The notes: generated by a model not told the origin, from the sequence alone. Shown: positions 6,845-14,737, counted from the first letter of the stretch. The stretch: 28,664 bases of DNA from JBFMEX01 sp040752215 (GCA_040752215.1 JBFMEX010000084.1:1-28664); one strand, 5' to 3'. Numbers and translations: made by a program.

Positions 6845-7013
6845 TCTTCTTTCCCCTCCCCCTTGTGGGGAGGGGTTGGGGGTGGCGGGACTCCCGACCG
6901 CCCTGGCGGGGCGAATCCCAACGGCCGCGGGCGGAAACAGCTACGACCCGCCAAAGGTCTGCCATCCCCCCTCCCTGACCCTCCCCCACGACCCTCCCCC
7001 ACAAGGGGGTGGG
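6845..7013. repeat. Inverted GC-rich dispersed repeat between hisS and hisZ
   Basis: The hisS-hisZ gap is almost filled by an element with inverted ends. The left end has CCCCTCCCC (6853-6861), loop CTTGT and GGGGAGGGG (6867-6875). The right end has CCCTCCCCC (6992-7000), loop ACAA and GGGGGTGGG (7005-7013). Read outward the two ends are close copies, CTTGTGGGG being shared. About 115 bases lie between them. Similar sequence occurs at 27943-28157. It looks like a MITE-like or REP-like repeat inserted in the operon. Confidence 0.6.
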
Positions 7014-7028
7014 AACCAGCGAGGGGGT

Positions 7029-8582
7029 CTACGGCCGGTGCCGCGCGATGATCTCGTTTACCCGCGCCACCATCTCGGCTTCCGGCACGGTGATCTGCGC
7101 CGGCCGCGCCTCCTTCCACTCCTTGTTGTCCTTGATCGCGGCGGCGGCCTTCGCGCCCTCGACCAGATCCTTGATCGTCACCTCGCCTTTGGCGCGCTCG
7201 TCCGAGCCCTGGATCACGACGCACGGAGCGGCGCGCTTGTCGGCGTACTTCATCTGCGCCTTCATGCCCGAGGCGCCCAAGTACATCTCGGCGCGGATGC
7301 CGGCCTGACGCAGCGCCTGGGTGAGGCGCTGGTATTGCGCGAGCTCGGCCTTGTCCATCACCAGCACGACGACGGGTCCCTCGGCCGCCTGCGTGTCGGT
7401 CTTGCCGAGCGCGCGGAGCGCCGCCGCGAGCCGCGACACGCCGATCGAGAACCCGGTCGCCGGCACGCGCTCGCCGGTGAAGCGGGCGACGAGATCATCA
7501 TAGCGCCCGCCGCCGCCGACCGATCCGAACCGGACCGTCTCGCCGTCGTCGTTCTTGACCTGGAACGTCAGCTCGGCCTCGAACACCGGGCCGGTGTAAT
7601 ATCCGAGGCCTCGGACCACTTCGGCAGTAATGTCAATGCGATCAGAGTAGCCCGACGAATGAAATAATGCTGCCATCTCCAGTAGCTCGGAAACGCCCGC
7701 TCGCCCAGCGTCGGTTGATCCGACGAGTTGGTCCCAATTCTTGAGCGTGGTTTCGTAGTCTGCGACCTTCAACCGACCGTAGAGTCCCGGTCCTTCGCCC
7801 AGCTTGGACGCTGTTGGCGTGTAGTGCCGAGCTTGGTCGCGAACGAACCAGAGAATCTTGTCAATTTGGTCCTCACTTAGGCCTGCGCCAGGAGTGAAGT
7901 CCCCCGATTCATCCATTCGTCCCCTTCCAAGTAGCAAGGCCACCTCGCTAGGGGACCATTTGTCGAGCTTATCTATCGCGCGGAGAACCGCCATTCGCGA
8001 CGCTCTTGTTTCGCTGCCAGCCAGCCCGACCGACTCTAAGAGTCCATCTAGCACCTTGCGATTATTGACTTTGATCGCATATTGCCCGCGCGGGATGCCG
8101 AGCGCCTCCAGCGTGTCCGCGGCCAGCATGCACATCTCGGCATCCGCGGCGACGCTCTCCGCGCCGACGGTGTCGGCGTCGAACTGCACGAACTGGCGGA
8201 ACCGCCCCGGCCCCGGCTTCTCGTTGCGGTAGACGTTGCCGAACGCATAGCGCCGGTACGGCTTCGGTAACCCCTGGAAGTTCTGCGCCACATAGCGGGC
8301 GAGCGGCGCGGTCAGGTCGTAGCGTAGGCTGAGCCACTGCTCGTCCTCGTCCTGGAACGAGAACACGCCCTCGTTGGGCCGGTCCTGGTCGGGCAGGAAC
8401 TTGCCGAGCGCATCCGTGTACTCGATCGCCGGCGTCTCCAGCGGCTCGAAGCCGTAGCGCTCGTAAACCTCCCTGATCCGCTCGAGCATGCGGCCCGTGG
8501 TGCGGATCTCGCCCGCGTCGATATCGCGTAGCCCCTTTGGGAGCCGGGCCTCGGGGCCGGTTGCCTTGCTGGTCTTGGCCAT
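7029..8582 (-). CDS. hisS: Histidyl-tRNA synthetase with mosaic central segment
   Basis: A 517-residue class II synthetase that charges tRNA-His. It has LPKGLRDI at the start, motif 2 RNEKPGPGRFRQF, the histidine-binding element GLGYYTGPVFE near 324-334, GGGGRYDDL (motif 3 region) and a C-terminal anticodon-binding domain. The length fits the long alphaproteobacterial form rather than the ~424-residue enterobacterial one. About 7618-8085 (residues 167-322) is only about 57% GC by hand count, against 65-72% in flanking lines. It uses codons such as ATA, CTA, AAA and AGT that are rare elsewhere. That segment matches the insertion domain between motif 2 and the histidine-binding element. The reading frame is intact. 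It leads the hisS-hisZ-hisG block. Confidence 0.95.
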   Translation of the reverse strand: MAKTSKATGPEARLPKGLRDIDAGEIRTTGRMLERIREVYERYGFEPLETPAIEYTDALGKFLPDQDRPNEGVFSFQDEDEQWLSLRYDLTAPLARYVAQNFQGLPKPYRRYAFGNVYRNEKPGPGRFRQFVQFDADTVGAESVAADAEMCMLAADTLEALGIPRGQYAIKVNNRKVLDGLLESVGLAGSETRASRMAVLRAIDKLDKWSPSEVALLLGRGRMDESGDFTPGAGLSEDQIDKILWFVRDQARHYTPTASKLGEGPGLYGRLKVADYETTLKNWDQLVGSTDAGRAGVSELLEMAALFHSSGYSDRIDITAEVVRGLGYYTGPVFEAELTFQVKNDDGETVRFGSVGGGGRYDDLVARFTGERVPATGFSIGVSRLAAALRALGKTDTQAAEGPVVVLVMDKAELAQYQRLTQALRQAGIRAEMYLGASGMKAQMKYADKRAAPCVVIQGSDERAKGEVTIKDLVEGAKAAAAIKDNKEWKEARPAQITVPEAEMVARVNEIIARHRP

Positions 8583-8937
8583 TGCCTGGGGGTGCCTCGC
8601 CGCCGCGCGCGGGCGGAATGTGTCGGGATCGGGCCCGCCTTATAACGGATCGCTCCCGATGGCGAAAGGCAGCGGGCTGCACGCGGGACGCCCTCCATGG
8701 CGATTGAGCCCAATCTGCTTTGCCAGCGCCTTCCTTCTCCCGCGGGGATAAGGTGCCCCGCAGGGGCGGATGAGGGGCTTCATCGCCACCGACTGACCCG
8801 GGGGCAAGTCCCTCACCCGCCCTTCGAGCACCCTCTCCCGTCCCGGGAGAGGGTGGAGAGCACCGGCGACAGAGAGCTGAATTGCCCTGGTCTCCCATCC
8901 CCGCGAGCGGAGTGGGAAACGTGGCCACCGGCGGCGA
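8583..8937. other. Intergenic region with inverted repeats
   Basis: No gene is visible. The part from about 8731 resembles the G/C-rich intergenic repeats seen elsewhere in the window. CCCCGCAGGGG sits at 8756-8766, and a 10-bp hairpin CCCTCTCCCG / CGGGAGAGGG with loop TCC occupies 8831-8853. The segment near 8583-8640 should contain the hisS promoter on the minus strand, but I cannot point to clear -35 and -10 boxes. Confidence 0.5.
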
Positions 8938-8958
8938 CGTTATACAAACTGTACAACG
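8938..8958. promoter_or_regulatory. Operator copy 1 of the toxin-antitoxin locus
   Basis: A 21-base imperfect palindrome with arms CGTTATACAA and CTGTACAACG around a central A. It matches operator copy 2 at all but two positions. Its centre (8948) is 32 bases, about three helical turns, from the centre of copy 2 (8980), so both sites face the same side of the helix and could be bound cooperatively. Confidence 0.65.
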
Positions 8959-8969
8959 TCCCGAGCCTG

Positions 8970-8990
8970 CGTTATACAGACTGTATAACG
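8970..8990. promoter_or_regulatory. Operator copy 2 (perfect palindrome) of the toxin-antitoxin locus
   Basis: Arms CGTTATACAG and CTGTATAACG around a central A form a perfect 21-base palindrome, 21 bases before the antitoxin start codon. It is AT-rich in a GC-rich setting and includes TATAAC at 8984-8989, a possible -10 box. Binding of the AbrB-type antitoxin dimer, alone or with the toxin, would block the promoter. Confidence 0.7.
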
Positions 8991-9011
8991 CTTGACCGAA
9001 GGAGCCCCGCC

Positions 9012-9236
9012 ATGAAGCTCGAGCTGAAGCGCATCGGCAACTCGACCGGCCTCATCCTGCCCAAGGAGCTGCTCGCTCGCCTCGGCCTCGCGCAGGGCGA
9101 TGCCGTCACGGTAAGCGAAGGGCCGGATCGCACGATCACGATCACGCCCTACGCCGAGGACGACGAGGAGACCATGCGCATCGCCCGCGAGGTCATGAAG
9201 GAGTACAAGAACACGCTGCGCGCGCTCGCCAAATGA
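9012..9236 (+). CDS. AbrB/MazE/SpoVT-type antitoxin
   Basis: A 74-residue protein with the swapped-hairpin AbrB DNA-binding fold in residues 1-47 (KRIGNSTGLILPKELL, then GLAQGDAVTVSEG). A short helical tail (residues 50-74, acidic then basic) should wrap and neutralise the toxin. The ATG at 9012 follows GAAGGAG at 8998-9004. A longer in-frame reading upstream has no support. It acts as antitoxin and as autorepressor on the two palindromes just upstream. The stop overlaps the toxin ATG by four bases (ATGA), giving translational coupling. Doc toxins are classically paired with Phd, so this pair combines a different antitoxin family with Doc. Confidence 0.88.
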   Translation: MKLELKRIGNSTGLILPKELLARLGLAQGDAVTVSEGPDRTITITPYAEDDEETMRIAREVMKEYKNTLRALAK

Positions 9237-9619
9237 GCGAGCCCAGGTGGATCACCAAGGCCCAGGCGATTCGCATTCATGCCGAGCAGCTGGCGATCTT
9301 CGGCGGCCCCGCGGGCATTCGCGACGAGGGTCTGCTCGAATCCGCCCTCGGCCGTTCGCAGAACAAGTGGACCTACGGCGAAACGGACCTCGCGGCACTG
9401 GCGGCAGCCTACGCTTTCGGTATCGCGCGCAACCATCCGTTCGTGGATGGCAACAAGCGCGCCGCCTTCATGTGCGCGACGGTGTTCCTCAGGAAGAACG
9501 GAGTCGGGTTCGCGCCCGACGAGGCCGAGGCCACCGCCGCGATCTTGGGCCTCGCCGCCGGCGAGGTCGAGGAGGAGGGCCTCGCCCGCTGGATCCGCGA
9601 CAACTGGCCGAAGCCGTAA
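9233..9619 (+). CDS. doc: Doc-family (death-on-curing) toxin
   Basis: A 128-residue Fic-fold toxin. The motif HPFVDGNKR at 68-76 carries the catalytic histidine and the Lys-Arg pair that marks Doc rather than AMP-transferring Fic proteins, which have GNGR. Phage P1 Doc phosphorylates elongation factor Tu and stops translation; the same activity is inferred here. The N-terminal part, with IHAEQLAIFGG and RDEGLLESAL, is typical of Doc. The length matches the family. Translation is coupled to the antitoxin by a four-base overlap. The gene ends three bases before the stop of the convergent DUF411 gene. Composition resembles its neighbours, so it is not an obvious recent arrival. Confidence 0.92.
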   Translation: MSEPRWITKAQAIRIHAEQLAIFGGPAGIRDEGLLESALGRSQNKWTYGETDLAALAAAYAFGIARNHPFVDGNKRAAFMCATVFLRKNGVGFAPDEAEATAAILGLAAGEVEEEGLARWIRDNWPKP

Positions 9620-9621
9620 CG

Positions 9622-10074
9622 CTACTGATTGTGCCGCGCAAACACCTCGGCCGTGCCGTCCTTCTTGACCAGCAGCACCTCGAACGGCTCGCGCGTTTCG
9701 CCCGATTCCATCCCCGGCGATCCGATCGGCATGCCCGGCACCGCGAGCCCGACCGCCTCCGGCCGCTCTTTCAACAGCCGCGCCACGTCGCCGGCAGGCA
9801 CGTGGCCCTCGATCGCGTAGCCGCCAATGATTGCGGTGTGGCAGGAGGCGTGCTCCGGCCTGATGCCGGCCTCCGTCTTGCGCCGTGCCAGCTCTCCGTT
9901 GGCGACATCGAGCTCTTTCAGCGTGAAACCGTTGGCCCGCATATGCTTCACCCACGCCGAGCAGCAGCCGCATGTCGCGCTCTTGTAGATGCGGCCGGCC
10001 ATCTCGCTCGCGGCTGGGCCGGCCGCGACGGCGAGAAAGAGCAGCGTCGTGAGAAGTCGCGCGGGGTTTCGCAT
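9622..10074 (-). CDS. DUF411 periplasmic metal-binding protein
   Basis: A 150-residue protein with an N-terminal signal sequence (LLTTLLFLAVAAGPAASE) and the DUF411 domain. The motif TCGCCSAW (Cys35, Cys37, Cys38) and ASCHT (Cys78, His79) are candidate soft-metal ligands, and MPIGSPGME near the end is a family hallmark. Relatives sit in copper- and silver-resistance loci and are thought to bind copper in the periplasm. Of two in-frame starts I chose the ATG at 10074, which has GGAAG eight bases upstream; the one at 10089 is possible. The upstream gene on the same strand is an MFS transporter 80 bases away, and the two may form a metal-handling unit. Confidence 0.85.
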   Translation of the reverse strand: MRNPARLLTTLLFLAVAAGPAASEMAGRIYKSATCGCCSAWVKHMRANGFTLKELDVANGELARRKTEAGIRPEHASCHTAIIGGYAIEGHVPAGDVARLLKERPEAVGLAVPGMPIGSPGMESGETREPFEVLLVKKDGTAEVFARHNQ

Positions 10075-10154
10075 GGCATTCGCTTCCATGTTCGGCGGTG
10101 GCAGCAGTGCTGTCGCGCGCATTGTGTCATCGGGGCGCGGCCGCGGAATGCACA

Positions 10155-11444
10155 TCATCGTGAGCCGGTTGCTCCGGTTGCATCGGGCCGACGTGCGTGC
10201 CAGAGCGCCATCGCCTCCATCGCCGCGAACGACAGCACCGACACGGCAACGAGTGCGGTGATGGCAGCATCGGTGCCGGCGAGATCGGCGAGCGCCGCGA
10301 ACGCGACCGGCGCCAGCGCGCTGGCGACGAGCTGAGGGGCCGCCAGCACCCCGAGCAGCGCGCCGTAGCCTGCCGGGCCGAACAGCGCCAGCGGGACCGC
10401 TCCCCTGACGATCGTGACGAGCCCGTTGGAGAGGCCGAAAAGGATCGTGAACGCGAGCGCAAGCTCGATGCGTGCGCCGGCCAGCACCAGCACGGCGAAT
10501 GCCAGCGGCAGAAGTCCGACCGCGATCCGCCCGACCGCAATCGCCGACAGCCCCTGTGCGAAAAAGATCTCCCACACCCGACCCGCAACCTGCGCCACGC
10601 CCTTGAGGGAGGCGAGCCCGACGGCGGCCGCCGCGACGATGCCGGCATGCTCCAGGATCGTCACGAGATGCGCGCTCATCGCCCCGAACACGAACGCGTT
10701 GGCCGACATCACGACGCTGAACAGCACCATGGCGACGCGCCGGTCGGCGCCATCGACGCGGCCCCGTGCGTCGCGCGCGTGCATGGGCGCCGTCGCGGCA
10801 GCGGCAGGCGTTGCCTCGGGCTCGGGCGCGCGCGGCCGGCGTGCGCCGGCGAGCCCATAGAGCACCAGCGGCAGGCCGACGAGGAGGTGCAGCGCGGCGA
10901 ACACCATCAGCGCCCCGCGCCAGCCGAGCGCCAGCGCCAGCCAGTGGCCGAGCGGCCAGAACACCGTCGAGGCGAGGCCGCCGAACAGCGTCACGTAGCC
11001 GATCGCGCGGCGCCCGCGTCGCGGCGCCACCTCCACCATCGCCGCGAATGCCGCATCGTAGAGCGTCATCCGCATGGCGAGGCCGACGCCGACCCACGCC
11101 GCCAGATAGAGGGCCTCCGAGGTCGCCTGCGACAGGATCGCCAGCGAGGCGGCGGCGATCGCGCTGCCGAGCGCCATCACCATGCGGGCGCCGTGGCGAT
11201 CGGTGGCGCGGCCGACGCGGGTCGAGACGGCACCAGAGACGAGGAGACCGAGCGTCATGCCGGCGAAGACCGTGCTGCGGCTCCAGCCGGTGTCGGCGCC
11301 GATCGGCCCGCCGAGCACGGCCAGCGCGTAGACCGTGGTGCCCCAGGCGATGATCTCGACCAACCCCAGCGAGACGACGGGGCGGGCCAGCGGCGGGCTC
11401 TCGACCGGATCGGGCGCGCCGGCCGCCAGCTTGCTCGTGGACAC
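10155..11444 (-). CDS. Major facilitator superfamily transporter
   Basis: A 429-residue inner-membrane transporter with about 12 hydrophobic segments in two six-helix halves. They are joined by a charged, Ala/Arg-rich cytoplasmic loop near residues 205-240. The first intracellular loop carries the MFS-type pattern GRATDRHGARMVM. The start is a GTG at 11444 preceded closely by GGAGGAG, preferred to upstream in-frame options without such a site. The substrate cannot be read from the sequence. The downstream DUF411 gene suggests metal or drug export, but this is inference. The divergent ABC1-kinase gene shares the 174-base upstream region. Confidence 0.85.
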   Translation of the reverse strand: MSTSKLAAGAPDPVESPPLARPVVSLGLVEIIAWGTTVYALAVLGGPIGADTGWSRSTVFAGMTLGLLVSGAVSTRVGRATDRHGARMVMALGSAIAAASLAILSQATSEALYLAAWVGVGLAMRMTLYDAAFAAMVEVAPRRGRRAIGYVTLFGGLASTVFWPLGHWLALALGWRGALMVFAALHLLVGLPLVLYGLAGARRPRAPEPEATPAAAATAPMHARDARGRVDGADRRVAMVLFSVVMSANAFVFGAMSAHLVTILEHAGIVAAAAVGLASLKGVAQVAGRVWEIFFAQGLSAIAVGRIAVGLLPLAFAVLVLAGARIELALAFTILFGLSNGLVTIVRGAVPLALFGPAGYGALLGVLAAPQLVASALAPVAFAALADLAGTDAAITALVAVSVLSFAAMEAMALWHARRPDATGATGSR

Positions 11445-11618
11445 GGGCTCCTCCGCCAAGGACGGGCCGCAGTGCGGGCCCGCATCGGGCGCGAACCATA
11501 GAAGCTTCTCGCGCGCAGGGAAACGGCGGCCGCAGGATGAGCCGGTGTTCGGCGGGCGATCTGGACTGTCGGGCCGCCGAGCCCGATATAAGGAGGATCT
11601 CCGGCCCACAGGAGCCAC

Positions 11619-12974
11619 ATGGCCGACGAGGACAACCGCTTCTCCGCCCGCGCCGCGCGCTATGTGAAGGTGTCGACCAACGTCGGCGCCGTCGCCGCGC
11701 GCGTGGCCGGCCAGCGCCTTCTTGGCCTCGAGGCCGACCGCTCGCGCAACGCGGACGATCTCGCCGCCGCGCTCGGCGGGCTCAAGGGCCCGATCATGAA
11801 GGTCGCGCAGCTGCTCTCGACCATCCCCGAGGCGCTGCCCAAGGAGTACGCCCGCGCGCTGGCGCAGTTGCAGAGCCAGGCGCCGCCGATGGGCCCCGCG
11901 TTCGTTCGCCGCCGCATGCAGGCCGAGCTCGGGCCGGAATGGGCCAAGCGGTTCGCGAGCTTCGAGCCCGCGGCAGCCGCGTCGGCCTCGCTCGGCCAGG
12001 TGCACCGCGCGGTCGGTCTCGACGGCCGGCGCCTCGCCGCCAAGCTGCAGTACCCGGACATGCAGTCGGCGGTCGAGGCCGACCTCAACCAGCTGAGGAT
12101 CCTGTTCCAGATCCATGCCCGCATGGACCCCGGCGTCGACACTCGCGAGATCCTGCAGGAAGTTTCCGCACGCCTGCGCGAGGAGCTCGACTACGCGCTC
12201 GAGGCGCGCCACACCGCCCTCTACGCGACGATCTTCCGCGACGACCCCATGATCCGCGTGCCGGAGATCGTGCCCGAGCTATCGACACGGCGTCTGTTGA
12301 CGATGGGCTGGCTCGACGGCCGTCCACTGCTCGAGTTCAAGTCGCGAGGGATCGAGGAGCGCAATCAGATCGCACGAGCCATGTTCCGCGCCTGGTGGTA
12401 CCCGTTCAGCCACTACGGCGTGATCCACGGCGATCCGCATCTCGGCAACTATACGATTTTCGAGGAGCAAGACCGCGCCGCCGGCATCAACCTGCTCGAC
12501 TACGGCTGTATCCGCACCTTCCGCGTGCCGTTCGTGCAGGGCGTGATCGATCTTTATACCGGGCTCCTCCAGGGCCGACAGGATCTCGTCGTCCACGCCT
12601 ACGAGACGTGGGGCTTCAAGGGGCTGACGAGCGAGCTGATCGAGGCGATGAACATCTGGGCCCGCTTCATCTACGGCCCGCTGCTCGACGACCGCGAGCG
12701 CACCATCGCCGAGGGCACGACGCCGGGTGAGTACGGCCGCAAGGAGGCGTTCACGGTGCACAGGATCCTCAAGGAGAAGGGTCCCGTGACCGTGCCGCGC
12801 GAGTTCGTGTTCATGGATCGCGCCGCGATCGGCCTCGGCGGCGTGTTCCTGCATCTCGATGCGCGGCAGAACTGGTACCGGCTGTTCAACGAGACGATCC
12901 AGGATTTCGTCCTCGCCGACGTCGAGACTCGCCAGCGCGATGTCTTCACCGCGACCGGCGTTCCGTTGCCTTAG
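11619..12974 (+). CDS. ABC1/AarF/UbiB-family atypical kinase
   Basis: A 451-residue protein of the atypical kinase family that includes UbiB and the mitochondrial COQ8 proteins, which support ubiquinone synthesis or lipid handling. Visible landmarks are a KxGQ-like motif reading KVAQ near 61-64, the Ala-rich nucleotide loop AAAASASLGQVH, the ATP lysine in LAAKLQYPDM, the catalytic-loop HGDPHLGNY and the metal-binding LLDYG. Unlike UbiB it lacks C-terminal membrane helices. It begins with ATG at 11619 after AAGGAGGA (11590s). No ubiquinone gene is adjacent, so ubiB itself is not claimed. The glycine of KxGQ is replaced by alanine, a variation also expected in some family branches. Confidence 0.85.
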   Translation: MADEDNRFSARAARYVKVSTNVGAVAARVAGQRLLGLEADRSRNADDLAAALGGLKGPIMKVAQLLSTIPEALPKEYARALAQLQSQAPPMGPAFVRRRMQAELGPEWAKRFASFEPAAAASASLGQVHRAVGLDGRRLAAKLQYPDMQSAVEADLNQLRILFQIHARMDPGVDTREILQEVSARLREELDYALEARHTALYATIFRDDPMIRVPEIVPELSTRRLLTMGWLDGRPLLEFKSRGIEERNQIARAMFRAWWYPFSHYGVIHGDPHLGNYTIFEEQDRAAGINLLDYGCIRTFRVPFVQGVIDLYTGLLQGRQDLVVHAYETWGFKGLTSELIEAMNIWARFIYGPLLDDRERTIAEGTTPGEYGRKEAFTVHRILKEKGPVTVPREFVFMDRAAIGLGGVFLHLDARQNWYRLFNETIQDFVLADVETRQRDVFTATGVPLP

Positions 12975-13034
12975 AGAGCGTCGAGCCGAGCCGGGCCCGC
13001 CGGTAAACTGTTCCGGAAGGCCCGGATCGGGCGC

Positions 13035-13454
13035 TCAATGATGGTGGTCGGACACCGCTTGAAGCACCTCGCCCGACAGCTGGCGCGAGGCGGAGTGCGA
13101 GATGTCGCCGAGGCTCAGCATGCCGACCATGCGCTTCGCCTCGTCGATCACCGGCAGCCGGCGGATCTGCTTCGACTCCATGATCCGCGTCGCGTCGCCG
13201 AGATCCGCGTTGTCGCGGCAATAGACGATGCCTTTCGTCATGATGTCGCGTGCGGTTGCCTTCTTGGGGTCCTTGCCGTCCGCCAAGCACCGGCAAACGA
13301 TATCGCGATCGGTGACCATGCCGACGAGGCGGTCGTTCTCGCCCACCGGCAGCGCGCCGATGTCCTGCTCGCGCATCAGCCGCGCAAGCTCCCTGACCGT
13401 CGTGTCTGGGCTGACCCAGGCCACACCGGCATGCATCGCGTTTCTGACTTTCAT
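13035..13454 (-). CDS. CBS-domain pair protein
   Basis: A 139-residue protein made almost entirely of two CBS motifs: about residues 10-65 with DIGALPVGENDRLVGMVTDRDI, and about 75-130 with QIRRLPVIDEAKRMVGMLSLGDI. CBS pairs bind adenine nucleotides and act as energy or redox sensors, usually by docking on another protein. The C-terminus ends in three histidines. The ATG at 13454 follows GGAGGTG; a longer reading upstream starts inside the leader. The gene is convergent with the ABC1-kinase gene and stands alone, so its partner is unknown. Confidence 0.88.
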   Translation of the reverse strand: MKVRNAMHAGVAWVSPDTTVRELARLMREQDIGALPVGENDRLVGMVTDRDIVCRCLADGKDPKKATARDIMTKGIVYCRDNADLGDATRIMESKQIRRLPVIDEAKRMVGMLSLGDISHSASRQLSGEVLQAVSDHHH

Positions 13455-13586
13455 GGGACACCTCCTTCTGGAGTGCGCCCACGTCCCTCGTCGCGGGCGC
13501 ATAGTGCCGCCCGTCTCTGGTCATCATAGCCGAATGGCGGCTGATTTCGAGACCGAAACAGCGCCGGTGCACCACGGTGCCCGCCC

Positions 13587-14363
13587 CTATTCTGCGCCGG
13601 CGCGCTTGGTCGTCGCCGGCTTTGGTCCGGGAGCCTCGGCGGCGGCCGCTGCCGGTGGCATAGCCGTTTCGGCGGCCTTTTCCGCCGCGCGGGCGGCGCG
13701 CCGCTGCTGCCGGCGTTGCTCGCGCTCGGCCGCCCGCACGGGGTCGAGTTCGGGGTAGCTCCGGGTGCACTTCTGGTGCACGAACTTATTGATCGACTTG
13801 ATCATCTCCGAATGGAAGATGCCGATCGAATCCTCCAGCTTGGCGGTCGCCCAGATCAGCCCCTTCAGCATCGAGGGGCCCTCGAGCTCCTTGAGATTGA
13901 TCCACACTTTCTCCGCCTTGCCGGCCTTGAACTCGACCTTGGGGGAGGCGACGGCCTTCAACGGCGCCGGCTTGCCGTCCTCCTCGACTTGGCAGTCGAT
14001 GGTCTGCTGGGGCAGGTGCAGCGTGAATTTGGGCTGGGTCAGGGCGGCGACGATGATCCGGCGCGGCACCTGCACGCTGGTCGAGCACCGCGCATCGCCC
14101 GACGACCAGGTAATCTTCTTGGAGCTGGCGCCCTTGGCAATGTCCGCCTTGCCCCAGGTCTTGGTGAGGCCGCAGGCGAGCGGCTTGCCCCGGCCCTCCT
14201 TGGTCAGGATGATCTCGCAGAGGTCGCGTTCGCAGGCCTTCAGTCGCTGCTTCTCGTCGCCGAGCTCGTCAAGAGCCGCCGCCGGCACAGCGAGAACCGC
14301 CGCTGCGACGCCGGCCAGGGCAGCGGTCGCCGCCAAGCGTCGGCGATGCGTCGACATATTCAA
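13587..14363 (-). CDS. Secreted protein, unknown function
   Basis: A 258-residue protein not assigned to a named family. Residues 1-31 form a signal peptide (ATAALAGVAAAVLAVPAAA). The mature part starts with a Cys-containing segment (KACERDLCEIIL, then LACGL) and has further cysteines at DARCSTS, IDCQVEE and HQKCTRS, six in all, which could form disulfides in the periplasm. The segment AKLEDSIGIFHSEMIKSINKF is amphipathic. The last ~50 residues are low-complexity, Arg/Gln/Ala-rich then Pro/Ala-rich. Similar proteins probably exist in related Hyphomicrobiales. A second ATG lies two codons inside the start. The gene stands alone between the CBS gene and the divergent coxIV gene. Confidence 0.75.
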   Translation of the reverse strand: MNMSTHRRRLAATAALAGVAAAVLAVPAAALDELGDEKQRLKACERDLCEIILTKEGRGKPLACGLTKTWGKADIAKGASSKKITWSSGDARCSTSVQVPRRIIVAALTQPKFTLHLPQQTIDCQVEEDGKPAPLKAVASPKVEFKAGKAEKVWINLKELEGPSMLKGLIWATAKLEDSIGIFHSEMIKSINKFVHQKCTRSYPELDPVRAAEREQRRQQRRAARAAEKAAETAMPPAAAAAEAPGPKPATTKRAGAE

Positions 14364-14593
14364 GCCCTGTCCCCCGAAGACGCTGTGCGAGCTTTACCTA
14401 TAGGCCGGATCGGGTCGCAAATTGTGGCAATTGCCCCTCGTGCTGGCGGAAGCGCCCTCGACAGGATCGATAACCCGGAGCCGGGGACGGAATTCCCGTC
14501 GTTTCGACGCGGTCTCGGGCCTCGGCCACGCTTGATGGCCGCCCGCCATTGCGATAGGAACCCTCATCAAGCCGCCAAACAGGGAGGGAAGCA

Positions 14594-14737
14594 ATGAGCG
14601 TGGACACCTCGAAGGGCCACCCGGCGATGGACTACCGGGAGCACAACCGGACCTATCACGGGTTCCTGCGCTTCACGCAGATCTCCATCGCGTTGCTCGT
14701 TGTGCTGCTCGTCGGCATGGCGATTTTCCTGGTCTAA
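14594..14737 (+). CDS. aa3-type cytochrome c oxidase subunit IV
   Basis: A 47-residue protein: a hydrophilic N-terminal part containing MDYREHNRTYHGFLRF, then one transmembrane helix (ISIALLVVLLVGMAIFLV). This is the bacterial subunit IV of aa3-type cytochrome c oxidase, a small single-helix accessory subunit seen in Paracoccus and Rhodobacter structures. AGGGAGGG at 14581-14588 is an excellent ribosome site. In Hyphomicrobiales this gene commonly sits directly before the transhydrogenase genes, as here, rather than with the main cox cluster. The next gene starts 126 bases downstream. Confidence 0.9.
   Translation: MSVDTSKGHPAMDYREHNRTYHGFLRFTQISIALLVVLLVGMAIFLV

Noticed and set aside
5699..7051. 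A 450-codon plus-strand frame opposite hisZ
   Set aside because: Antisense shadow that also runs through the dispersed repeat; no domain seen.
13587..14363. Pseudogene status for the secreted protein with the low-complexity tail
   Set aside because: The frame is intact with a good signal peptide and regularly placed cysteines; the tail alone is not evidence of decay.
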